Positions 1 to 6,934 of a DNA stretch of 64,000 nt are shown here, piece by piece. The notes under the pieces were generated by a model. It worked only from the letters and a program-made list of their open reading frames with translations. It was not told the origin of the DNA and did no database searches. This stretch comes from Paractinoplanes deccanensis (GTDB lineage: Bacteria; Actinomycetota; Actinomycetes; Mycobacteriales; Micromonosporaceae): NCBI RefSeq assembly GCF_016862115.1, contig NZ_BOMI01000144.1, forward strand, positions 1 to 64,000, given 5' to 3'. The position numbers and the translations under genes were made by a program. Position 1 is the first letter of the stretch; each line of letters starts with the position of its first letter.

Positions 1-63
1 AACGGGTAACCGACGAGCACGCGCGTGCGGAGGACCTGAAGATCGAAGAGTCCGCTCGGCGGA

Positions 64-978
64 TCAAGCGGCCAGCACCTGCACCGAGGGCAGGTCGCGG
101 TGGGCGGCGTGGACCAGCGCGATCTCGGCCAGAGCGTCGCGGCCCAGCGCACGATAGGCGCCGACGAGCAGGTCGAGACCGGCGTCGCGATGCGCGTCGT
201 CGTCGAGCCAGTGCAGTTCGCTGCCGACGGCCAGGGCGAGTGCGGGCTGCCCGGCGGCGAGTTGGTGGCGGGCCTCGGCGATCCACGCCGCGGCTTGGAC
301 CGGGTCGTCTTGGAAGGCGGCCAGCCGGGAGCCGGAGGCGGCCACCTGGGGGTCGCCGCTGCCCGGCGGCAGCAACGGCATCGGTGACATGGCGAGGTAG
401 GACCGCGGCATCGACGCCGCGCCGGGTGGTCCGTCCTGCCGCAGCGCCGCCTCGTCGGCGGCCTGGTACCAGTCGAGGGCCTCGATCAGTGGGGCGACCC
501 GGCCGGCTTCCTCCTCCTCGTCGCCGTAGTCGGCGAGGAACCCGTTCACCCTTTCGCGCACGACGCGCAGCAGGGTCGGCTCGGTGGACGTCCAGGTCTC
601 GGCCGAGTCGCGGGCATAGTTGTGGGCGATGGCCGTCGGCAGCTCGGCGGGATCGTCGTACCAGAGCCCGAAGTGCAGGCCGTCCGTATTGCCTCGCATG
701 ACCGTCAGGAATTCCGCCGGATCGTGGCGGAAGCGTGCGTGCAGCCGCTGGTCGAGGCCGTCGCGGCCGCGCCGGTCGAGGCCGCCGTCGCGGAAGTAGT
801 CGGTGACGCCCCAGGGCGAGAGGCCGATCTCGCCGAGGGCCGCGCCGTCGCTGGCCGCGAGGGCCGCGAACACTGCGACATGGTGGGGCAGCCGCAGTCC
901 CCACACCTGACGGACGTGCGCCGCAACCGGCGAGAACCGTTGCGTCATGGTGGTGAGGGCGTCGTCTCGCGAAGTCAT
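64..978 (-). CDS. conserved hypothetical protein
   Basis: The product is 304 residues and looks cytosolic, with no signal peptide or membrane segment. I do not recognise a named domain with certainty. The most distinctive stretch is GNTDGLHFGLWYDDPAELP around residues 96-114. It resembles a family of uncharacterised actinobacterial and myxobacterial proteins with a similar Gly/Trp/Asp-rich core. An acidic run (DEEEE) lies mid-protein, and the C-terminal third is Ala/Leu-rich and helical, perhaps TPR-like. A second in-frame ATG at codon 11 is a possible start. The gene runs toward the left window edge and is separated by 118 bp from the substrate-binding lipoprotein gene on the same strand. 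No function is assigned. Confidence 0.75.
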   Translation of the reverse strand: MTSRDDALTTMTQRFSPVAAHVRQVWGLRLPHHVAVFAALAASDGAALGEIGLSPWGVTDYFRDGGLDRRGRDGLDQRLHARFRHDPAEFLTVMRGNTDGLHFGLWYDDPAELPTAIAHNYARDSAETWTSTEPTLLRVVRERVNGFLADYGDEEEEAGRVAPLIEALDWYQAADEAALRQDGPPGAASMPRSYLAMSPMPLLPPGSGDPQVAASGSRLAAFQDDPVQAAAWIAEARHQLAAGQPALALAVGSELHWLDDDAHRDAGLDLLVGAYRALGRDALAEIALVHAAHRDLPSVQVLAA

Positions 979-1096
979 GACGGGATCGTAGGACCCGGCT
1001 ACGACAAAAGACGGCTCGAGCCGCCCAGTGACGCAGCGAGCTGGTCGGCCCAGCCGTGACCCGGATCAGAAGGGCGGAGAGGCGAAAGAGAAGCGG

Positions 1097-2065
1097 TCAG
1101 GGCAGCAGGGCGTCCAGGTCCGGCGGGGTGGTGAGGAGGCCGTCGGTCTGGGCCAGGCCGGCCAGGGTCTCGACGGAGGCCCGGTTCACGTCGGCCGGCC
1201 AGCGGGGCAGGATGAGGGCGCTGCGGGTCTCGGGTGGGATCTTGGTGTAGGTGGCGAGCGCGTCGCGGACCTCGTCGGGGTGGGCGTCGGCGTAGGCGAG
1301 GGATTCCTTCATCGCCTCGGTGAAGCGGTTGACCAGGTCGGGGTCGCGGCCGAGGAGGGCCTGCGAGGTGAAGTACATGGCCACGGTCAGGTCCGGGGCG
1401 ACGTCGACGTAGCTGGAGGCGATCTTGCGGGCGCCCGCGGCCAGGGCTGCCTGTTGGAACGGCTCGACGACGAAGATGGCGTCGACGCGGCCGGACTGCA
1501 GGGCCGGCACCTGTTCGGGGAAGGCCAGCTCGGTGAACTTGACCTTGGTGGGGTCGCCGCCGGCCTTGCGGACCGAGGCGCGGACGCTGGTCTCGGTGAT
1601 GTTCTTCAGGGTGTTGGCGGAGACCGTGCGGCCGGCCAGGTCCTTCGGCGTGCGGATCGGGCTGTCGGCCCGGACGAAGAGGCCGGCGAAGTCCTTGCCG
1701 TCGACGCCGGTGCTGTTGTTGCCGTTCGAGATCGCCTTGATCGGCACGTCGCGGCTCTGCGCGAGCAGCAGCGAGATGGTGTTGCTGAACCCGAACTGGA
1801 ACTCGCCGCTGAGCACGGCCGGCACGATGGCCGAGCCGCCCTGGGCGGTGGTCAGGGTGAGGTCGATGTCGCGTTCGCTGAAGAAGCCCTTGGCCTTGCC
1901 CAGGTAGATCGGGGCGACGTCGACGATCGCGATGACACCGACGTTGACCTTGTCGGGGCCGGCGGCCTCGTCCGGCTCGTCACCGGAGCCGCCACAGGCC
2001 GCGACGGCCAGGACCGCCGTGGTGAGGGCGGCGAGAAAGGCCGCGAGGGAAGGGGATCGCCGCAT
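1097..2065 (-). CDS. ABC transporter substrate-binding lipoprotein, SsuA/TauA/NMT1-like
   Basis: This 322-residue protein begins with a short basic n-region, a hydrophobic stretch and the lipobox AVAAC (Cys24), so it should be a membrane-anchored extracellular binding protein. The mature part has the class of fold seen in NMT1/SsuA/TauA proteins, including VAPIYLGKAKGFF, a GGS loop, a segment equivalent to SNTISLL, and VDAIFVVEPF near the hinge. Family members bind sulfonates, taurine, nitrate or thiamine precursors for uptake. No permease or ATPase gene lies beside it, so it may be an orphan or work with a transporter elsewhere. An SsuB-like ATPase occurs at the far right edge, but linkage is only speculation. 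It is divergent from the CHAT gene. Confidence 0.85.
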   Translation of the reverse strand: MRRSPSLAAFLAALTTAVLAVAACGGSGDEPDEAAGPDKVNVGVIAIVDVAPIYLGKAKGFFSERDIDLTLTTAQGGSAIVPAVLSGEFQFGFSNTISLLLAQSRDVPIKAISNGNNSTGVDGKDFAGLFVRADSPIRTPKDLAGRTVSANTLKNITETSVRASVRKAGGDPTKVKFTELAFPEQVPALQSGRVDAIFVVEPFQQAALAAGARKIASSYVDVAPDLTVAMYFTSQALLGRDPDLVNRFTEAMKESLAYADAHPDEVRDALATYTKIPPETRSALILPRWPADVNRASVETLAGLAQTDGLLTTPPDLDALLP

Positions 2066-2156
2066 CGGGGCTCCGTCCGGCAGGAGCTGGCACAGGTCCC
2101 TGGCAACTTAGATCGACCAATGCCGATCGGTCAATGCCCGTCCGTCAGACCCTGGT

Positions 2157-5100
2157 GTGGACACCGACCGAGCGGGAGACGACGTACGGATCGTCACCGC
2201 GATCGACATCTCGTGGGCCTGCGAGCACTGCGGCGCCGACCAGCGGTCCGCGTGGCCGCTCGTCCTCGAGCTGCGCCCCGGCCTCACCTGGGACGGCCTC
2301 CATCCGGCGGTCACCCTGGACTGCGCGGAATGCGGCGAGGGCGCGATCCCCGGCCTGCCGTTCGTCATCCTGCCGCTGACGGCCGACGGCGTGCCGGCCG
2401 CCTTCGCCGTCGTGCCGCCGGTGCCGGGCGGCCCCGACCCGGAGGGGGCGCTCGATGAGCTGCGGCACTACCTGCCGCCCGAGGCCGTGAACGGGACCAT
2501 TCCCGTGCTCTGGCCGAGCGGGGAGGGCGCGTTCCGGCGACCGGTCGCGGAGTCGCTGCTCGAACGCGACCACGTCGCGGAACGGCTGGGCTACGCGGCC
2601 GAGCAGCGGCCCGTGACCGAGGCGGTGATCGACCTGCTGCTCGTGTCCTCGATCGACGAGGCCCGCGCCGCGGTCGCGAGGCAGCCGGCGTTGCTGAGCG
2701 CCCGCGCCCCCGACGTCGTGGCCGAGTTCGTGAGCCGGCTGCCGGTGCCGGACGCCAGCGGCCCCCTGGCGGAGGCGCTGGTGCGCTTCCTGGAAGCGCT
2801 GCGCGGCGACCCGGACGACGCGGCCCTCGGGGAGGCCGTCGAGGCGTTCACCCTGCGGCGCGAGGAGGCCGTACGGACGTTGGCGGCGGAGGGCCGCCGC
2901 CGTGTCGAGTGGCTGGACGCCCACCCCGACGCCGGCGACGAGGATTGGGACCGCGCCGTGGCCGAGGCCGACGCGTTACTCGGCATGGCCGGTGCCGTCA
3001 GGGACCGGACGACGCTGCTGTTCGGCGCCGGAACGGCCCTGCTGTCACGGCAGCGCCGCAGCACCGAGGAGATCGAACGCGCCATCGCCTTCCTGGAGGA
3101 GAGCCGCACCCTCGCGCTGGCCTTCGACGACGAGGAGGGCGCCGTCCGGGCCGCGACCCATCTGGCGATCGGGCTGACGTTGCGCACCGGCCGGGACGAC
3201 GAGGGCGCCGGACTGCGCCGGGCCGAGCAGCTGCACGGCGAGGCGATGGAGTTCCATCGCGCCCGGGGCAACGGCCCGGAACTGGCCCGGTCCGCCACCA
3301 ACCGGGCACAGGCCCTGCTCCAGCTGGCCGAGACGGAGACCGGGGACGCCCGGACCGGCGCCCTGGAACGCGCCGCGGCGCTGTGCCGCGAGGCCCTGCC
3401 GCTGCGCCCGCGCGAGGCGAACCCGGTGGACTGGGCCTACACCGCGATGAACCTGGCGATCATCATGATCCGCCTGGCCGAGGGCAGCCTGGCCGATCAC
3501 CGGCGGGCGGTAGAGGAGTCGGCCGGCCTGCTGCGCTCTGCGTACGACCTGTTCTCGGCCGCCGAGGACCACGAGGCCGCGCTGCGCGGCTCCCTGGAGC
3601 TGGCCATGGCGCTGTCCGGCCTCGCGGACCGGCTGCACCGCGAGGCCCGGAGGGAGGCCGTGCTCGCCGCGGCGGAGTCGATCGGCTTCGCCCTGCCCGA
3701 GGACGACGCCGACCCGGTCGCGTTCTGCCGGACTCTGGTGGTCAATCCGATGATGTACGGGCTCCGGTCGGCGCCACCGGAGATCCGCGACGCGGTCGAG
3801 GCCGTGCCGAGTGGCGCCGCCGCCGGCCTGCTCGCCGAGGCCGCGTCGGTCGCGCGGCGCGGCACGCGGGAAGCCGCGGAGGCGGGCAACCTGCTGTTGC
3901 GCAGCCGGTTCGCGCGCGTCTGCGCCGAGGTCGCCGACCTGCGGTACCGCAGCTCCGACGCGCTGATCGAGGCGCTGGAGGCGGCCCGGCCGCTGATCGA
4001 CCCGGGTTTCGCTCCCGCCGACGCGCGCGAGACGGCCTGCCGCCTCGCCGACCTGCTGAGCGAGCGGGAGCAGTGGCCGCGGGCCTGGCGGGCGTACACC
4101 GACTGCCTCGCGCTCCAGGAGGCCGAGCTGCGCGACGCCGAGAGCCCGGAGGAGCGGTTGCGGGTCCTCGAGCAGCATCCGCTGGTGGCCCGCGCCGCCG
4201 CCTACGCCGGCGTGCGCTGCGGGGACCTCGCCGGCGCGGTGCGGGTGCTCGAGCGGACCCGGTTGCGCACCTTCGACGTCACGGTCGGCGAGAGCCGGCC
4301 GGGGCGGGCCGGCCTGCTGCGGTGGGAAGCGCCGACGCTGGAGGACATCGGGCGGGCCGCGACGCCGCAGCGCCCGGTCCTCTACGCCTGGAACGTCCCC
4401 TCCGGGGGCGCGCTCGTGCTGGTGGGCCGCGACGGCGCCGGGCGGGTGACCCTGCGGTCGTTCCCGGCGCCGCAGTCGTCCGGTGACTTCATCGCCCTGC
4501 TGCTCCGCGTCGACGACCAGGCCCAGGGCCTGGTGACCGCGCAGGCCGCCGACGCCGACCTGGCCCCGCCCATCGCGCGCATGGCCGAGGCGCTGGGTGA
4601 GCTGGTGCAGCCCGTCGTCGACGCGCTGCTGGCCGACGGGCTCACCCAGGTGGCGATCGTGCCGTGCGGCCCACTGGCCCTGGTGCCGTGGGCGGCCGCG
4701 CTGGTCACCGACCCCGCGACCGGCCGCCGGACACCGGTGGCGGAACTGGTGACCATCAGCACCGCGCCGTCGGCCGCCGCGCTCGCGCTGACCCGCCGCC
4801 GCGCCGGGCACGCCGGCCGCAACGGCCCGGTCGTGGTGCTCGCCGACCCGGAGAAGCCGGACCTGCCGCCGCTGCCCGGCGCGCGGCGCGAGGCTCGGGC
4901 GATCGAGGAGGCGCTGCCCGGTCAGGTGACCGTGCTGAGCGGCCGCGACGCGACGGTGACCGCGCTCGCCGCCCGGGCCCGCGGCTGCCGGATCCTGCAT
5001 CTGGCCTGCCACGGCTTCAACAACCCGGCCGAGTCGCAGCTCATGCGCGTGTCGCTGAGCGACGGCGACCTGACGCTCGACGGCATCCGCGACCTGGCGC

Positions 5101-5492
5101 CGCTCGGCTCGCGGCTGGTCTTCCTCAGCGCCTGCCAGACCGGTCACGTCGACCTCGCCCGGCTGCCGGACAGCATGATCGGCCTGCCGCTGGCCTTTCT
5201 CACGGCCGGGTCGGCCGCCGTGCTCTGCTCGCTGTGGCCGGTGAGCGACGAGGCCACCGCGCTGCTCGTGGGACGGTTCTACCGGGAGCTCACCCGGATG
5301 GCCCGCGACGGCGAGGACGACGACGTCGCGCTCGCCCTGCGACGCGCGCAGCGGTGGCTGCGGACGCTGACGGACGCGCGGCCGTGGCGTCTCACCCGCG
5401 ACGCGGTGCCGGCCGGCGAGGACGCGGACGACGGGCGGCGCCCGTACTCGGACCCCTATTTCTGGGCCGGGTTCGCCGTCGTCGGCTCGTGA
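2157..5492 (+). CDS. zinc-ribbon / TPR-like / CHAT-domain protease-like protein
   Basis: This is an 1111-residue cytosolic protein. The N-terminus carries a treble-clef-like zinc ribbon with CxxC pairs at residues 22/25 and 56/59. The long middle is Ala/Glu/Arg-rich and helical with TPR-like repeats. The C-terminus is a CHAT (caspase HetF-associated with TPRs) domain. Its catalytic dyad is visible as His952 in LACHG and Cys993 in SACQTG, followed by the typical LWPVSDEAT segment. CHAT proteins are caspase-like peptidases used in bacterial signalling and defence, including TPR-CHAT effectors. The start is a GTG with a poor Shine-Dalgarno. The 3' end overlaps the convergent monooxygenase gene by 37 bp. 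The substrate is unknown. Confidence 0.85.
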   Translation: MDTDRAGDDVRIVTAIDISWACEHCGADQRSAWPLVLELRPGLTWDGLHPAVTLDCAECGEGAIPGLPFVILPLTADGVPAAFAVVPPVPGGPDPEGALDELRHYLPPEAVNGTIPVLWPSGEGAFRRPVAESLLERDHVAERLGYAAEQRPVTEAVIDLLLVSSIDEARAAVARQPALLSARAPDVVAEFVSRLPVPDASGPLAEALVRFLEALRGDPDDAALGEAVEAFTLRREEAVRTLAAEGRRRVEWLDAHPDAGDEDWDRAVAEADALLGMAGAVRDRTTLLFGAGTALLSRQRRSTEEIERAIAFLEESRTLALAFDDEEGAVRAATHLAIGLTLRTGRDDEGAGLRRAEQLHGEAMEFHRARGNGPELARSATNRAQALLQLAETETGDARTGALERAAALCREALPLRPREANPVDWAYTAMNLAIIMIRLAEGSLADHRRAVEESAGLLRSAYDLFSAAEDHEAALRGSLELAMALSGLADRLHREARREAVLAAAESIGFALPEDDADPVAFCRTLVVNPMMYGLRSAPPEIRDAVEAVPSGAAAGLLAEAASVARRGTREAAEAGNLLLRSRFARVCAEVADLRYRSSDALIEALEAARPLIDPGFAPADARETACRLADLLSEREQWPRAWRAYTDCLALQEAELRDAESPEERLRVLEQHPLVARAAAYAGVRCGDLAGAVRVLERTRLRTFDVTVGESRPGRAGLLRWEAPTLEDIGRAATPQRPVLYAWNVPSGGALVLVGRDGAGRVTLRSFPAPQSSGDFIALLLRVDDQAQGLVTAQAADADLAPPIARMAEALGELVQPVVDALLADGLTQVAIVPCGPLALVPWAAALVTDPATGRRTPVAELVTISTAPSAAALALTRRRAGHAGRNGPVVVLADPEKPDLPPLPGARREARAIEEALPGQVTVLSGRDATVTALAARARGCRILHLACHGFNNPAESQLMRVSLSDGDLTLDGIRDLAPLGSRLVFLSACQTGHVDLARLPDSMIGLPLAFLTAGSAAVLCSLWPVSDEATALLVGRFYRELTRMARDGEDDDVALALRRAQRWLRTLTDARPWRLTRDAVPAGEDADDGRRPYSDPYFWAGFAVVGS

Positions 5493-6673
5493 CGGCCGTC
5501 CGTGGTGGCGTCGTGGGCGTAGACCCAGTCGAGCGCGTTGAACGACCAGGCCCGCGAGCCGGCCGCCATGTGGCTGTCGCGTTCCCGCTGGGCCGGGCCG
5601 TCCGGCAGGTGGAAGCGGGTCTTGTTGCCGGCGGACATCTCCTGGAGGCGGGCCGTGCGGGGCAGACGCGCCTTCTCGTACGCGGTGAGCGCACCGGCCA
5701 CGTCCGCGCCCCGCCGGAGCGGGCCGAGCAGGGCGGCCAGCGTGGCACCGTCCTCGATGGCCTGTGCCGCGCCCTGCGCCATGAACGGCAGCATCGCGTG
5801 GGCCGCGTCGCCGAGCAGGGTGACCGGGCCGTCCGACCAGCGTGGCATCGGCGGGCGGTCGAACAGCGCCCACACGTACATCTCGCCCGCCGCGCCGATC
5901 AGCTCGCCGACCTGGGGATGCCATCCGGCGTACGCGCTGAGCACGTCAGCCTTGTCCGCCCGGTCGGTCCACGACTCGCGGGTCCAGTGGTCGCGCTCCA
6001 CCACCGCCACGAAGTTGACCGACCGCCGGGCGCTGATGAAGTAGTGCACGAAATGCCGGCCCGGTCCCATCCAGATCTGGGCGGTCACCTCCAGGTCCAG
6101 ATGCCGTACGCGTTCCGCGGGCACCACGGCGCGGTAGGCGGCACAGCCGGTGAACCGGGGATCGCCGGGGCCGAACAGCAGCCGGCGGACCGTCGAGTGG
6201 ATGCCGTCCGCGCCCACCAGCACGTCGAACCGGGCTGTCCCGCCGTTGGCGAAGCGCACCTCGGCGCCGTCGCCGTGGGAGGAGAAGCCGGTGAGCCGGT
6301 GGCCCAGATGGACGCGCTCGGCCGGCAGGGCGGCGGCCAGCGCGCCCAGCAGGTCGGCCCGGTGCATCTGGTAGTGCGGGAAGCCGTAGAGCGACTCGGC
6401 GAGCGGCGCGCGCAGCAGGGTGCGGCCGTCGTCCCAGCGGCGCTGGTGGAAGGCGAGCGGCCGGACGCCGGTCGCGGCGAGCTCGTCCGCGAGCCCGAGG
6501 CCGTGCAGGACGCGCGACGCGTTCGGGCTGACCTGCACGCCGGCGCCCACCTCGGACAGTCGCGGCGCCTGCTCGTACACGTGGACGTCGAGGCCCGCCC
6601 GCAGCAGGCTCAGAGCCGCGGACAGGCCGCCGATCCCCCCGCCGATGACGCCGGCCGACAACGGTTCCGTCAT
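5456..6673 (-). CDS. FAD-dependent aromatic monooxygenase (salicylate / 3-hydroxybenzoate hydroxylase-like)
   Basis: This 405-residue flavoprotein has the Rossmann dinucleotide motif GGGIGGLSAA near residue 10. It has the VGADGIHS (DG) motif in the middle and the second FAD motif GDAAHAMLPFMAQGA toward the C-terminus, which together define class A flavin hydroxylases. Members use NAD(P)H and oxygen to hydroxylate phenolic substrates. Without neighbouring ring-cleavage genes the substrate cannot be named. I take the ATG at 6671-6673 as the start because the glycine-rich motif lies close behind it; the frame stays open upstream but is not protein-like there. It is divergent from the SARP regulator with about 260 bp between them, and its 3' end overlaps the CHAT gene. 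Confidence 0.85.
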   Translation of the reverse strand: MTEPLSAGVIGGGIGGLSAALSLLRAGLDVHVYEQAPRLSEVGAGVQVSPNASRVLHGLGLADELAATGVRPLAFHQRRWDDGRTLLRAPLAESLYGFPHYQMHRADLLGALAAALPAERVHLGHRLTGFSSHGDGAEVRFANGGTARFDVLVGADGIHSTVRRLLFGPGDPRFTGCAAYRAVVPAERVRHLDLEVTAQIWMGPGRHFVHYFISARRSVNFVAVVERDHWTRESWTDRADKADVLSAYAGWHPQVGELIGAAGEMYVWALFDRPPMPRWSDGPVTLLGDAAHAMLPFMAQGAAQAIEDGATLAALLGPLRRGADVAGALTAYEKARLPRTARLQEMSAGNKTRFHLPDGPAQRERDSHMAAGSRAWSFNALDWVYAHDATTDGRHEPTTANPAQK

Positions 6674-6840
6674 CCCTGCGATGGTTCGCCGCGGTCGGTG
6701 GCGTCGCTGCCGGATACCTGACAGCGCAAGCATTTGTGCAGGGCAGGCCGCCCGTCCTGTCCCGATTCCCCCGTACGCCTGCGCGCCGTCGGGCCGGGGC
6801 GGCCTGTTCCCTGCAACGCGAGCAATGGTCGTCTTCGCAC

Positions 6841-6890
6841 CTTGTATGAAGCGTGCAAGACTTGTCCCGGTCCTTGTGGAGATCTTGAAT
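6841..6890 (+). promoter_or_regulatory. candidate SARP-type direct repeats (CTTGNNN)
   Basis: Four CTTG motifs lie on the plus strand at 6841, 6861, 6873 and 6884, spaced 20, 12 and 11 bp. They end about 45 bp before the GTG of the SARP-type regulator. SARP proteins commonly bind heptameric direct repeats spaced by one or two helical turns. The arrangement is therefore compatible with autoregulation or control of the divergent monooxygenase. The spacing is not perfectly regular, and the motifs could be chance. Confidence 0.3.
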
Positions 6891-6934
6891 CCCCAGGTGA
6901 GGGACCTGCCCGGGAGCGAGCGTGCGGAGGTCAG

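Noticed and set aside
3..701. C-terminus of a plus-strand gene entering from the left edge
   Set aside because: The frame stays open for hundreds of bases opposite a credible minus-strand gene and becomes Arg-rich, so it is a shadow frame.
1097..2065. The binding lipoprotein as part of the right-edge SsuB-like transporter
   Set aside because: They are over 60 kb apart, and nothing in the sequence links them beyond family similarity.
2066..2156. Divergent operator formed by the repeated CAATGCC and CCGATCGG
   Set aside because: The repeats are short and imperfect, and no regulator is nearby to support it.
3045..5924. Long minus-strand frame of 959 codons opposite the CHAT gene
   Set aside because: Its translation is Arg/Gly/Pro-rich without motifs, while the plus strand encodes a clear CHAT protein.
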